From Anaeramoeba flamelloides (lineage: Eukaryota > Metamonada > Anaeramoebidae), in assembly GCA_027625915.1 (NCBI GenBank), contig JANTQA010000070.1, positions 13,893,001 to 13,957,000 on the forward strand: a stretch of DNA of 64,000 nucleotides. Reading direction: 5' to 3'. A program made the position numbers and the translations under genes. Below are positions 1 to 12,575 of the stretch, in pieces (within the stretch, counting starts at the first letter, position 1; the number at the start of each line of letters is the position of its first letter). The notes beneath the pieces were generated by a model. It did no database searches and was not told the DNA's origin. It was given only the letters and a program-made list of their open reading frames with translations.

Positions 1-300
1 AGAATCGGTGGTACAGTAGACCCTTCAATTAAAGAAGAAGATTACTTAAATTCGAGAAAGGAATTTAGAGTAGACTCACATGGCGCACCAGCATTCTTAA
101 ATTCCATGATGTATAAACTTTGCTTTTATAGATTCTGGGAAGTGAAAACCGAAGGAAACAGACCTTCCGGTTATGATAGAGTCAGAAACACCGTCATGGG
201 TAACCAAAACTACGAATTAGAAGCAGTAGAAGAAGCTTTTACTTCAGAACATTGGATTGTTCGAATTTATAAAGTTCTTAAAAAAGAAAATAGAAAATAA
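1..300 (+). CDS. STT3: STT3 oligosaccharyltransferase catalytic subunit, C-terminal end (partial)
   Basis: This is an open frame from the first base of the window to a TAA stop at 298-300, 99 residues. It reads RIGGTVDPSIKEEDYL, then APAFLNSMMYKLCFYRF, GYDRVRNTVMGNQNYELEAVEEAFTSEHWIVRIYKV. This matches the end of the soluble lumenal domain of eukaryotic STT3, where the sequence around 'MYKLSYYRF', 'GYDRVR' and 'EEVFTSxHWMVRIYK' is strongly conserved. STT3 transfers the preassembled glycan from dolichyl diphosphate to Asn-X-Ser/Thr sites on nascent proteins in the ER membrane. The membrane domain and the WWDYG motif lie upstream, outside the window. No intron is visible in this piece. The identification is firm; which STT3 paralogue it is cannot be told from the tail. 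Confidence 0.93.
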   Translation, partial: RIGGTVDPSIKEEDYLNSRKEFRVDSHGAPAFLNSMMYKLCFYRFWEVKTEGNRPSGYDRVRNTVMGNQNYELEAVEEAFTSEHWIVRIYKVLKKENRK

Positions 301-1165
301 ATTTTTTTCTTTTTTTTTTCTTTTCAATAATTCTGATTCATTTTTATCAATTTGAATTATGTGATAGTTTATTTTTTATATTTTATTTCTTTTAATCAAA
401 AGCCATAGTAAAATAAAATCAAAATTTACTTTATTTTTTTATTTTTTTTTGTTTTTTTTTATTAGTCAATATTCAGAATTTTTCAATAATACTGTATGAC
501 TCATATTTACATTTATTAATCTCAAAACTTTTCACAAAAATTTAATTTTGAGTCATTAAATAAATTCATAAAAAAATTGATTGTGTGATAAAAAAAAAAA
601 GGGAAAATTATTAATTGTCCAGATTGAATAAATTCTTTATTTTTCAAAAAATGGTATTCCAATTGAAATTTATTGAATTGTTGGATTTTAAAACCCTTTT
701 TCGGTTAGGTTAAGACAGGCTAGGGTAGGTTTGGGTAGGTAACTGACCGTATTGTAGAGAATTTAGGAAAGGATTTTTTGCAAAAAAAAAATAATTAAGA
801 GATAAAATTAGAATTTTGTCACTTGTTTTCAGGTTTTAAAAAAAATTTCTACTTAACTTTGGGGGATAATAATTGTGTTTATAATAAATTTCTAACAAGT
901 ATTTCGTATTGATAATTTCAATAATTTTGGATTTTTAACAATTTAAGTTATTCAATAGTAATAATCAGAAAATACTCTTTTTGATTTTTTCTTCTCAAAA
1001 CTATTGAAACCCCTTAAAACCTTAGATGACCATGAAATTAAACCAGATTTTCTTCAAAAATAAGAAAAAAATGAATTCAACCAATTTTAACAATTAATTA
1101 AATATTAAAAAAAACCATAAATTTGTTGGAAATATTTTTCAAAACTGGTAAAACAATGAAATATT

Positions 1166-2029
1166 TTAAGAAAAGAGTGTCTAACATGTAGAATAACCAA
1201 ATAATATTGGTTACTGTTGGAGGTTAATCACATCAGTGTCAAGGTATTCTGATGCCTATAAAAATTCAATTTCGTAAAAATATTAAAAAAAGTTGATCTC
1301 ATAGATTGGAAAAGATATTTATGTTAATAAAAAACAAAAAAGATTTTTCAAAAAAAATAAACATTCAATAACGAATTTAAAGTTTGAATCATTGACCAGA
1401 TGACTTTAAAATTGAAAAAAAAAATCAATTTTTTAAATTTAGGTAGAAAAGGCAGGTTAGTATCTAAAAATTATTTTTTTAAACAAATAAAATAATTAAG
1501 GATAAGATTATTTTTAAAAATTATTTTTTTTTTAAGGAAATATATTAAAAATAAAATACTCTTATATAAAAGATCAAACAAACCTAGTAATTGATAGGTT
1601 TTTATTTGCATATGATTTAGACAAATCTTGGAAATATATTGATGTTACAATTAACTTTATAAAAAGGAAATAAAATAATCACTCTTTAGATTTTCCTATG
1701 TTGAATATCGAGTTAAAATTTGAAATTAAAAAATTGAAAAAATATTACTTTTGAAACTTCTAAAGAATTATTATTTTATAATGTGATAGTATTTTTTTGG
1801 GGTTAGATCTTTTTATTTAGAAAGGGGGTTAAAAAAAGAATTTCCTAATAAATGTTCAATTTTTAATTGTGATCCTAAGTAAAATATCAAATATTTTAGT
1901 GTTCAAGAATATTTAGAATTTATTTTTAACACCATTAGAGTATTATAAAATATGCATTAATATAACATATATATCCAATTACAACATATTTTAATTATTT
2001 ACGAATTTTTGGTAATGTTAATTCCTTAA
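1166..2029. mobile_element. Family A TTAA-ended inverted-repeat element, old copy (A1)
   Basis: It aligns by eye to the copies at 20547-21317 and 54059-54813. The shared stretch around 1625-1760 (ATATTGATGTTACAATTA, the word TGAAATTAAAAAATT and following A-rich track) is the clearest. The left end reads TTAAGAAAAGAGTGTCTAAC and the right end GGTAATGTTAATTCCTTAAG, decayed versions of the TIR seen in A3. It is longer and more diverged than the others, so it is probably the oldest copy. No protein is encoded. Orientation is the same as in the other two copies. Confidence 0.65.
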
Positions 2030-3604
2030 GTAAAAGTTTAATTAATACTTAAAATTATTCAAATTTATTTATCAAATTTTGATCATAAAAATTTTAATCT
2101 ATTATTTTATTAGAAAATAAAGATTTTATTTTCTCAAGAAAATATCAATAATTTGTCTTATAGTTAAAAAAAATACTATTTATTTTGAATATTAGATCTT
2201 AAAATTCAACAAAAGTTTGATTTAAAAATATTATCTAAATAATAAAAAAAATACTTTTCACTTCAAATTTATTTCTCTAAAAACTGATTATCTCTTACTT
2301 TAAATTTTACAATAATATATAATTTTTTGACATGTCTTAGAACCAACGCTTCATACATTACAATTCATTTAACATTTTTATTTAACATAAAAACTTAAAT
2401 TTTTTCCTTTTAGTTTCAAATAATTGTTAATCAATGTAAGATTTTTTTATTCTTTATTATTCCTAAAGTAAAATGGCACTTCCTTGATAATAACCTTTCA
2501 GCTCAACTGTCAAATTTAATTTGAAACTTAAAATAAAATAAAATACGAAATAAAGAAATTTAAATAAATTTGATTTTTTATCAAATTTAGGAGATATATT
2601 TTTTGGAAATAAAAATTTTCCTATTTATTAGATCAAAAAATTAATAATTTTTCTGCGTTTTTTAAAGTAAAAAAGTGATTTTAAGTTTTTTCAAGTTAAT
2701 TTTCAAAATATAAAAGATATATATATATATATATATATTGATAACCCAGTCTTGAATGTTGCGTATACTTCAAGTATTACTTATATAAGAAAATAAAATG
2801 AATAAATTACTACTATTGAAAAAAAATCTACAAACTTGGGAAAACCTAGGTTCCAGATAAATATAAGTATTATATATATATATATATATAATACCAAGAC
2901 ATTAAAAGACACATAATATGACAATATCAACAACAATTAAATCTTTTATTTTTTATTTTTTATTTTTTTTTGAAAGCAAATATAAACAAAAGATCGAAAA
3001 ATAAATTTTTATTAGAAATATTTATATTGGCTATTTCTAAAAAAATAATATCTTGGTTAGATAATACTTGTATGATTAAAAGTATTATTTTTTTTTCTCT
3101 ATTTTTGTTTTATTTTTGAGAAATAAATTATTGAGTTGTTTGTTAAAGTTTCAACATATAAAAAATAGAAGTGATAGACGGAAAGAAGAAATGTTTTTTT
3201 TATCTAGATATTGTTTAACCAGTTATTGTTTTTATTAAAAAAAAAAAGAAGTATTCAAAAGATGTTTTTATTAAATCGGTTATTTATTTTAAGACTTTAA
3301 AGAGGGGTAAGAAATTAATTTCTTTAAAAAATTGTTAATTTAGATAAAGAGAATTTTTGAGTTAAGAGGTTATTTATTTTAATACTTTTATTTGGATTTA
3401 AAAATTCATCTAGATTTTGAGATATAAAAATAAAGGAATAAAAAAATATAAAAGAATTTTTTCGATTTTTTTTTGAATTAATGTTTTTTCATTGAAGATA
3501 TCCACATTTCAACCAATAATAACTCATATAATTTGAGTTGTTGTTTTAACAACAAGCAAAATATTTTACTTTCTGGGTACTATTAATATTACCCTATCAA
3601 GTAA

Positions 3605-4160
3605 AATAAACTCTTTTTCAGTCAAAGGGGCCAAGTTTTATTAAAGAAATGGAAGACATTCTATGAGTTTAATTCATTACTCTTATCAAACTAAAATTTT
3701 CAATTTTTAGATCAAAATCATTTTTTCTCATTTTGTAAAATTTTGTTTTTTTTGTTTTTTGCTTTTTGCTTTTTTTTTTTTTTTTTTTTTCTAAAAATTA
3801 ACTTTGAAAAAAAAAATGTTTGAAAAACGAAATAAACATTAAGAAAAGTTAAGCTTTGTATGTTCTTTTAAAATTCATACACATACAAGTAAAAAATCTT
3901 ATTATCAACAATTTTAATTTCCTAAAGAAATTGAGAATTTTGCACGAGACGTGCCAATGAATGGGGCCCAAAAAATTTTTTAACATTTTTTTTTTTTTGA
4001 AATTTATGGTTTGTTCAGGGGTTTCTTTTATAATTATAGACTCTAATAAGAAGTTTATTATTTCTCGTATTTCTAAACAATCTAAGTTTGGTTGATTCTT
4101 AAAAATAAATCGAATTTTTCATTTTTGGCTGGGCCCCTTTGAGTGAAATGGAGTTTATAT
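3605..4160 (+). mobile_element. Family D inverted-repeat element (D1)
   Basis: The left end reads AATAAACTCTTTTTCAGTCA followed by AAGGGGCCAAG. The right end, read on the other strand, is TATAAACTCCATTTCACTCA followed by AAGGGGCCCAGCC, so the ends form an inverted repeat of about 30 bp. The interior matches the copy at 34239-34793 over nearly its whole length, for example TTTAGATCAAAA near the left end, AATTTTGCAC in the middle and TTTCTAAACAATCT near the right end. There is no coding capacity. It is most simply a non-autonomous DNA transposon. Confidence 0.75.
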
Positions 4161-5216
4161 TACATGTTCTTAAATTCTCACAAAGATTGACTTATATTGA
4201 TTTCTAAAAATTCTATAATTTAACAAAGAAATTCTAGACAATCAAGGATCAAAGAAAAAAATTTGCAAAAAAAAATGTACCTTTTCAAGATTTAATTTTT
4301 TATTCTAAATAACAATCATTTAAAAATAAAAAATTGCAAGAATTAAAAAAAAATTTCAACAAAAAATAATTGATATTTTAAAATTTTTATCAAAATGTTA
4401 ATGGAGTTCACAATCAAAATTTATTTGTTCTAAAATATATAATTGTAGAATGAATGAGATATAATTTTGGAACAAAAAGAAGAAAAAGTACAAGTCTTAT
4501 TTAATATATAATTTTTATATTCTAAACATATCTTTTTGACTACGAATCAATAAAATTGCATTTCCGTTTTTTGAGTTTAATTCTTTTTGACTAAAATATT
4601 ATTAAAAAAAGATTTCAAAATTAAACAATAATTCAAAAGATAAAATTCAAAATTTGTCAAGAATTTAAAAAAAAAAAAATTATAAACAAAAGAAAAACTG
4701 AAAAGGTCCATGAAAAGGATGTTACGGCATGTTGTAGATGAAAATAATTTGAGTTTAAAAACAATATGAATATTGAAATAATCAATAATTATACAAATTA
4801 ATAGAATCTAATTTGTTCTTCTTGAGATATAAAAAAATGTCTTTTATTCGTATCCAGTTGTTTTTTTCAAAAAATTAACAAGAAAAAGAACATCTTTCTT
4901 TCATATTTTTATCAAAATAGAGATTAGTAGTTTATATTGTCTTTTAACTATCAAGTATTATTAAATATTTCGAATTTGAAATTTTTTGGGGTTTATAATA
5001 TTGTATTTAAGGTTTTACCACCTTAAAATTCCAAAAAAGAAGTTGGTTCTTCTAATATTAAAACTCATAACTTTCAAGAAGTTATTAAATAAAAAAATTT
5101 TAGCAAAAATCCAATTCATAATCCTCTAAATTATAAAAAATTCAACCATTTTTTACATTTTAATTTCTTTTACTTTATTCTGAACAAAAATAAAAACAAA
5201 ACTAAAAACTATTAGA

Positions 5217-8080
5217 ATGGAAGAAAAACTCAAAGAATTTGAAACCTTGATGACGATTCTTCTGTCACCAAATGAAGAAAGAAAAAAAGCAGAGGAAGAA
5301 TACACAAAACGCTATCTTGAAACACCTGTAGATTGTTGCCTTGCTTTGTCATCAATGATTTTATCTGAAAACTCGAGTGTACAAGAGCTGTCTTTAATCT
5401 TATTACGGCAGTCAATAACTGGGAGCTCTGCATTTCCATGTGCTCTTGAAGAGTTTGAGGAGCAGGATCTTTTGTCACTGAAGCAGCAGCTTTTGGAGCA
5501 CTTAGTGAACAACCTCACCTTGAAAACAAAAAAAAGGATTTGCGATGTCCTTGCATCTTTGTGTCAAGCAATCGGGATGGAAAGCATGGGCAACTTAATG
5601 GAATTCACCTTTGATTTGGCCAACTCTAAAGAGCCCATAAATGTCCAGGTTGCGATGTATCTTCTTCAGCAATTGACGTTATCTTGTGCAATCGAGATCA
5701 GAGAAAGTCATGAGCAAATTGCAGAAATGATCGTCACTTTGTTTTCCCTCTATGAGTCAAACGAAATTGTCCAAATTTCTGTTTTGAAATCCCTGACCTA
5801 TTATTTATTAATTTTAACAGACGAAGAACAAGAAAAGGTTACTTCTTTGTCTGATCTAATCCCAGACATTATCACACTAGTTACAAAATTAATTCAAAAC
5901 AAACAAATTGATTTAGCCAAAGACTGTCTCCAAGAATTAATTGAAACTGCCAATTACGCTCCTTTGTTTTTTAAAGCACAAATCTTGCCAACCCTCAAAT
6001 TTATGTTCCAAATATCACGTGAAGAAAATGTTGAGAGGCTATATAAAGAATTATCAATGGAATTTCTAATTGTTATCACAGAACATGCTACGGGCGTAAT
6101 AATGTCTCTTGAGGGTATATTACAGGAATTAATTGAATTAAGTTTTGAATATTTAGTTCAAATAGATGAAAACGAAACTTCTGAAAATTGGGAAGATGAT
6201 GTATTGTCTAATTTTTTTTTTTGTTTTTGTTTTCTTTGTGTTGTGTTTGTTTTTTTTTTTTGGTTTGTATTTGCTTTTCACTTTTTTTTCCGATTTAGAT
6301 CCTTTTTTGCAAACAATAAAAAACAAAAAAAAAAACTCAAAAGATGTTAAAAGTAGAATTAAACAAACAAAATAAAACTGTTTTCAATCTTTGGATAATT
6401 TCAATCTCAATTAACAAATAATCAAAAATTAATCTCTTAATAATAAAAAAAATAAAATTCTCAATGAATAATCCCCCAAAAAATCACAAAAAAAAAAAAA
6501 AAATAGGAAGATCCTTTTGATGCAATTTATGAAATTGGTGACTACGCACTAAGAAGGATATCTATTGTTACTGGAGGCGAAGAACTTTTACCAATCTCGT
6601 TTGAAATCATTGGAAATTTTCTCGGTTCAAATGATTTTAAAAAACGATTTGCGGCTGTCAGGGCAATTTCGTCTGTTTCGGCAAGCACACAAGAAATGTT
6701 TGAATCCAAAATTGAAGAAATTGTTGAAATTCTTCTTAATAGTTTAGAGGACAAGAATCAAAGGGTTAGGTACCAAGGGTGCACAACCTTTTCAGAATTG
6801 TTTCTTGCTTTACCTGAATTAATTCAAAATGAGTTTTCAGAACCAATTCTTCAAGGGTTTGGAAAAATCCTTCAAGAAGAGGATTTGTATGTCCAAATCA
6901 AAATTTGTGAGACACTTATGAACTTTTGTCAAAACATTGATGGCTCAATTATCACGCCATATTTGTCTGATCTCATGGGTAAATTATTTGAATTTTTGGA
7001 AAGTGAAGAAATTAAATTATTAGAAGCTTCGTTAACAACAATTACAACCATCGCTTCGACTGTTGGACAAGATTTTGAAGAATATTATAAAAAAATAATG
7101 CCATTTTTAATTAATATTTTAAAAAATACTACAGGTAATTATTATTATTATTATTCTTTTTTATTGGTTCTATTTCTCTTTTCTTTCCTTCTCATTAAGA
7201 TTGTTAAATGACAAACTCGTTGGTTAAACTTATTATTTGTTTGTTTGTTTTTTGATGTTAATTTGAATAATAAGACCAATTTTTCAAGATTTAAAAAGAT
7301 CTAATTATTATTCATTAGAAAATAGTTCAGATCTTCAAGTTTGGGAATTAATTTATAATTAAAAATTGTTAAAATTTATATAAACTATATTTCAAAAATT
7401 GTGAATAACCTGAAATAAGAAATTGAAAAAAAATTATATCCCCTGTACATTCAAATACAACTGATTGTTAAACATTATTAATAATTCACTTTTTAATTTG
7501 TAATAACATATAAAACCCTGACATTTTAAAAAATTTAAAAAATAAAACCAACACCTAAAAAAAGTTAGTCACAATTTTTGAAAAGAGCATTACAGATTTT
7601 TTATTACTGAAATTTCACCAAAAAAAGGTGAACAAGAATATTTTTGGCTCATCATTATCTGAATTTTAAAAAACATGACAGAGTTTCAATTTTCTTAGTG
7701 ATTATTTATCTTTCCATAGATCTTTTTTTTTCTAAATGATCTTTTTAAAAAAAAAAAAAAAAAAAAAAAGAAAAAGAAAAAGAAAAAGAAAAAGAAAAAG
7801 AAAAACTAAAATTTGCAAAATTAAAAAAAATAAATATAATATTCAAATTTAAAAATATTTTTTTGAGAATATTTCAGGATAAAACCCAAAACTACTTTCA
7901 ATAACATTATAAAGCGAGACAATATTTTTAAAAAAATTGTTTAGATATTGAATTCAAAAGTTTTAAACTTTGAAACAATTTCTTAACTATTTAAAAAAAA
8001 AAGTAAAAATTTTATCAAACATTAATCAACGAACAATTAAAATCAATTTTAAGAGTTCATATTCTTCTTTAATTTACACC

Positions 8081-8121
<41 letters not shown>

Positions 8122-11100
8122 CCAAAAAAGTGGGATATTTTTTTTTTTACATAAAAATCATTTTTTATAGTGGATCTATTCGTATATTGACAAGATCAAA
8201 TTAAGTGAAATATTGATACTAATTGATCAAATAACTATTGTATTTCAAAATATTTTCATCAAAATATTTCAAAAAGGATATAAAATTTAAACACTTTTTT
8301 TGTAAAAAGCAAGACACGGTCAATTACAATAAAAAAAGTAAATATGATAAGTATACAAATTGTTTTTGAATCAATAAAACGAAACTATAAGTTTTATCTT
8401 CTATTGGAAATTCTATCGAGATTAAGGCCTATTTTTGAAAACAATTTTTTCGGATAAAAAAGAAAAAAAATAATAAACACCAATTTTCACATCTAAAAAA
8501 TTTCCTCAAAGTTTCTAAAATTGTGATATCAATTTTAATTAAAGATAATGTCTTACAAATAAACAAATTAAATTATTATGAACAATCAATTATTTTCTGA
8601 AGGATAACAATTTTGGATATTTGAATAATAATTTTAGAATTAAGTTTAATAAAGTTATTCTAAAATATAATTGCCCAGCTTTTTTGGAAATAGCTTATAT
8701 CTTATATCAACTTTTTTTCAATATTATCTACACAATTTTGATTTTTTTTTCATAAACTAAGTATGTCTATTTCAATTATTGTTATTTTCGAGAAATGAAA
8801 GTTACAAAATTCAATAAAAGCTACAAATATTAAGTGTATTTTTAATCTTATTCTTCATTAAATTAAATATCAAAAAATTAATTTATATAAATTTCCAAAA
8901 TTTTTAAAAAAGAGTTTATTATATCACTATTTTCCAATTAAAAAAAGAAAATTTTTATTTTAATTTCCACAATATTTTTTCTAATTATTAGTTAAAAAAA
9001 AACATCAAGATATTCACAAAACTAACTTCAAAATCAACATTTTTAGAAATTAAATAGAGCTCTTCTTTATTGTACTTTTAAGATAAAATTTAAATTTTAT
9101 TACTTGGAATCTTACAGTTATAAAAAATTCGTTAATTTCCAAAAGAAAATTGTGAATAAAAAATATAAGAAAAAATCAGGAAATAGTATTTTATTATCAA
9201 TTATAAATGAATCACAATATCATAGATTTGAAATAATGCTTTGTGGAAAACTATAACAAAATTTTATATTCCAATAATTTAATATTATTAATTTTCTTTT
9301 ATTTCAATTAAAAAAAAAAACTAAATAATAATTTTAAAAAATATTTTAAAATATTAAGAAACTGAACTTTGAAAATTAAAATTTTGGATTTTTATTTAAA
9401 AATAAAATTAATATTAATTTATTAATCCATTTCAAGAAGGTTAACTCTTTTATAGATCTATTTCTAAAGATGAAATTTAAATTGATCATTAATATTTTGG
9501 ATAATTAATATTCGTGCTATTTTGAAACATTCCCAATTAAAAAAAGGTTCAAAATTTTTCCAAATTAAATGCTTCTTTTTCAAAAATAATTCAATTTATT
9601 TTTCCAAACCCTTTTTTAATAAATTTTCCAAACCTCGTTAATAAATTTGAAAAAAAACTTCTTCAATAAATTTAAAAATAACTTCTATAATAAATTTAAA
9701 AACAACTTCTTCAACAAATTGAAAAAAAAACTTTTTTTTAAATAAATAATCATGAAACAACTTTAATAAATTTTAAAAAAATCTTTCTAATTACTTTTTT
9801 AAAAAAATATTTTCATAATAATCAAATATTGAAAAAAAAAAAAAATTTACAATAATAGAAAGCAAATATTTAACAATGAGAAGCAAATCAATTGAAGGTA
9901 TTTCGATTATTGGATCTACTGTACCAAAAGATGTATTTTATGAAGATTCTATTGAAATCATGGAAATTTTAATTAATGTTATGAAACGCGAAATAGAAAA
10001 AATTGATGAAAGTCAAAGAACTTATATTTTCATGTGTTTATTCAGGATTTGTTCAATTTTAGGAAAATCATTTGTAAAATTCCTTGATTCTGTAATGCCG
10101 TTTATAATCAAATCCGCAACTATCATTGTTGAATATGTGGAAATTGATGAAACGGAAGAAGAATTTGATGTTGACGATCCAAATAACGAAGGTTTAGATG
10201 TTGTTAAAAATGGGTTAACTAAAGAAAAGGTCATTGTCAAGACTGCAACCTTAGAAGAAAAGTCTGAAGCGCTTGGTTTAATTTTTCAATTTGCGCTTAA
10301 ACTTGAAGAATTATTTTACCCATATGCAAAGGAATGCATTGAAATTGTTTTACCATTAATTGATTATCCCCTTGATGCATCAATTAGGAATTATGCTGCC
10401 TTGGCGACTTCAAGATTATTTAATGTCTTTGTAATTGTTTACGAAAAGCAAAATGAAAATGAAAAAATTGTTACTTTAGAACAAATCCAAAAAATTTTTA
10501 AGCATGCTTTAGATTTCTTCCACGAGTCAATATTAAAAGAGAAAATTACTGAAATATTAATCACCCAAATCCAGTCTATTGGTGAAATAATATCGTTTGC
10601 TAAAAATCATATTGAATCTTCAATGCTGAATATTTATCTTGAAGATCTACAAGTGTTGATTGAAAAAAGTATGAAAAGGAAAAGCAAATTATTGAACAAA
10701 GAAAAAAATGTAAATACTTATAATTATGAAAAGATGAATATTAATGAAGAATTAATTGAAAACGAAAATGATTTAAACTTTATATTGATCGAGTCCTGTA
10801 GCTTTATTATCAAATACCATACAAAACTTTATTTGGAATTTTTCCAAAGCAATTTATATGATTTTTATTCTGAAATTATCAAAAGTAAATATTCATCAGC
10901 CGAAAATAGAATGTCAATTGCAATATTTGGTGACATCTTTGAATTTTCAAACGATCTTGATATCTTCCAATTCTATTGGGAAAAGGTCAATTCAAATATT
11001 GTCGAAATTTTGTCATCAAAGGATTCCCAATTGAGAAAGGCGGCCGCTTATGTAATTGGCGTGTGCGCTGAAAAGGGTTCGAAGCATTTTGCAGTTCACA

Positions 11101-11609
11101 GTGAACAAATTATTGAAATTCTCTATAATTCAATTACTTCTTTTGCTGGAAATGAAAACGAGAAGGAGAAGGGAAACCAAGAAGAGGAGATCGACGAAGA
11201 CGCCCTAAGTTCAAATGATTCTTTAATTTCCACCTTTGGTAAAATATTATTTCATCATAAAGATAGTCTCAAGAATTTTGACCAATTCATTCCAGTTTGG
11301 TTGCAATTCTTACCAATAACCACAGAAATAGAAGAAGTTTCACCTGTGGTCGACATTCTTTGTAAATTTGTTGAAGATAACAACCAAATTGTTATCGGGC
11401 AAAATTTTGAAAATATTCCAATCATTTTTTCCATGTTTACAATAGCATTAATGGAAGGATGTGCAGATGAGGAATTTTCTCAAAGAATGTTTAGAATAAT
11501 AAAATATTTTGATAAGGAACTTGGTAATAAACAGTTCAAATTATTAATTAACTCAATGGAACCAGAAGAATTATCAAAAGGATTTTTAGAAATCATTTCT
11601 CAAATATAA
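5217..11609 (+). CDS. Importin-5 / Kap121-type karyopherin beta, three exons
   Basis: The spliced frame is 5217-6200, 6507-7134 and 9859-11609, giving 1,120 residues, close to the roughly 1,100 of importin-5. Intron 1 begins GTATTG and ends ATAG (phase 0). Intron 2 begins GTAATT and ends ATAG (phase 1) and is 2.7 kb long. The protein is all-helical HEAT-type. Landmarks shared with importin-5 are LLSPNEERKKAEEEY at the N-terminus, ENWEDD|EDPFDAIYEIGD, NQRVRYQGCTTF, the RSKSIEGISIIG helix at the start of exon 3, KTATLEEKSEALG, and QLRKAAAYVIGVCAEKGS. Acidic loops in exon 3 fit the Ran- and cargo-binding inner surface. The family carries cargo such as ribosomal proteins and histones through nuclear pores and releases it on RanGTP. 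The extra residues added by starting exon 3 at 9859 (ESKYLT before MRSKSIEG) are inferred from phase and acceptor. Confidence 0.93.
7385..7960 (+). repeat. Family B interspersed repeat in importin intron 2 (B1)
   Basis: It matches 22130-22510 and 58765-59360. Shared words include a core near ACCCTGACATTTTAAAA, GCATTACAGATTTTTTATTA, the CTGAA/ACTGAAAAAAGGT block, and GTTTCAATTTTCTTA. An A-rich (AAAAAG)n run at 7741-7805 sits at the position of A-rich tracts in the other two copies. I could not find clean terminal repeats, so class is unknown. No protein is encoded. Confidence 0.6.
8107..8700 (+). mobile_element. Family K inverted-repeat element in importin intron 2 (K1)
   Basis: The left end reads ATAAGGTATTTCCAAAAAAG. 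The right end on the other strand reads ATAAGCTATTTCCAAAAAAG, an almost perfect terminal inverted repeat next to a (TA)n run that may mark the target. The copy at 14435-15028 has the same ends and shares interior words such as TCGAGATTAA and GAAAACAATTTTTT. There is no coding capacity, so it is probably a non-autonomous DNA element. Confidence 0.65.
9612..9780 (+). repeat. Degenerate tandem repeat in importin intron 2
   Basis: About six to seven imperfect units of roughly 25 bp, built on ACTTCTTCAATAAATTTAAA, are arranged head to tail. It lies within 100 bp of the intron's 3' end. Confidence 0.6.
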
Positions 11610-12039
11610 TTATCATTTAATAAAAATTATTTTTAAATTTAATTTTAAATTTTTTTTTTTATTTATTTAATCCTTTTAATTTTTTAATTTTTTTAATCAT
11701 TTTAATTTACATTCTTTTTTTAAAAAGATTTTGTAAATCTTTCAAAATGAAAACTTGAAACAAATCACAAAGCTGAGAAAATTCATTTTTTTTTTTAATT
11801 TCTTGATTTTAAAGAATTAAATAAATTAATTTGAATTGATAACAAGAATATTTACATTTCTAATTAAATTGGAATTATTGCTCTGAGGAAACATAATTTT
11901 TTTAATAATTTATTTTTTACCAAATGATATATTTTTGAAAATAATAAACACCATTTTCCTCAAAGGGGAAAGCAATAATAGAAAAAATTGAATATTTTTT
12001 AAGTATCAATTAATTTAAGAGTAATTAGAAATAATTGAA

Positions 12040-12575
12040 ATAATAAATCATTTTCCAGTCAAAGGGGAACAGTTGTGGTTGATAGAAGGTTAGTGATTAA
12101 AGAGTTTGTTAAAGAGAAAAATTTATTTTAGTAATGTAATAATTGAGATTATTTTTTCTCCTTTTTGCTTTTTTTTAGTTTTTTTGATTTTTTTATTTAC
12201 AGCATAATTTTTAAAATTTTTTTATTACAAGATCAATAGGCAATTGGTAAAAAACTTGTTATTCTAAGGTTACTGAAACAGCAAAAATGATTGTAGAAAA
12301 ATCTTATTTATTTCTATCGGGATTTTACTTGATCTTCGATAGAAGACAAAATAAACATTGTTCTTTTTTCCCTCAATTGTGACCAAACAATTTTAGTTTT
12401 GTAATTTTTCCGAAAATCTATTAATTTATTAGTTTTATTCCATACAGATATAATCTATCATTAGTATCTTTATTTTCCTATTCATTTCTTATTTGTTTCT
12501 CAAAGTTCAATTATAAAATATAATTGATATTGTAAAGAACGTTGTTTTTCTTTGACTGGAAATAGTTTATAATAG
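12040..12575 (+). mobile_element. Family D inverted-repeat element (D2), possibly nested in another D
   Basis: The left end reads ATTTTCCAGTCAAAGGGGAA. The right end on the other strand reads TTTCCAGTCAAAGAA preceded by TATTATAAACTA, so the ends match family D. A second pair of similar ends lies outside it: TCCTCAAAGGGGAAAGC near 11953 and TTTTGACTGGAACTATG near 12906. That suggests one D copy inserted into another, but the outer pair is weak. Confidence 0.55.

Larger units (their letters stand above)
301..5216. other. Long AT-rich intergenic stretch with repeats
   Basis: No coding frame can be supported over these 4.9 kb. The stretch holds the 3' flank of STT3, a short G-rich tract at about 702-741, the family A copy at 1166-2029, the family D copy at about 3605-4160, and AT dinucleotide runs near 2720-2740 and 2872-2890. 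The remainder is A/T-rich sequence with many homopolymers. The promoter of the importin gene must lie near 5100-5216 but I see no recognisable motif. Confidence 0.7.

Noticed and set aside
6201-6375. Continuation of importin exon 1 into a Phe-rich tail
   Set aside because: It is intron 1 being read through; splicing to 6507 restores the conserved sequence.
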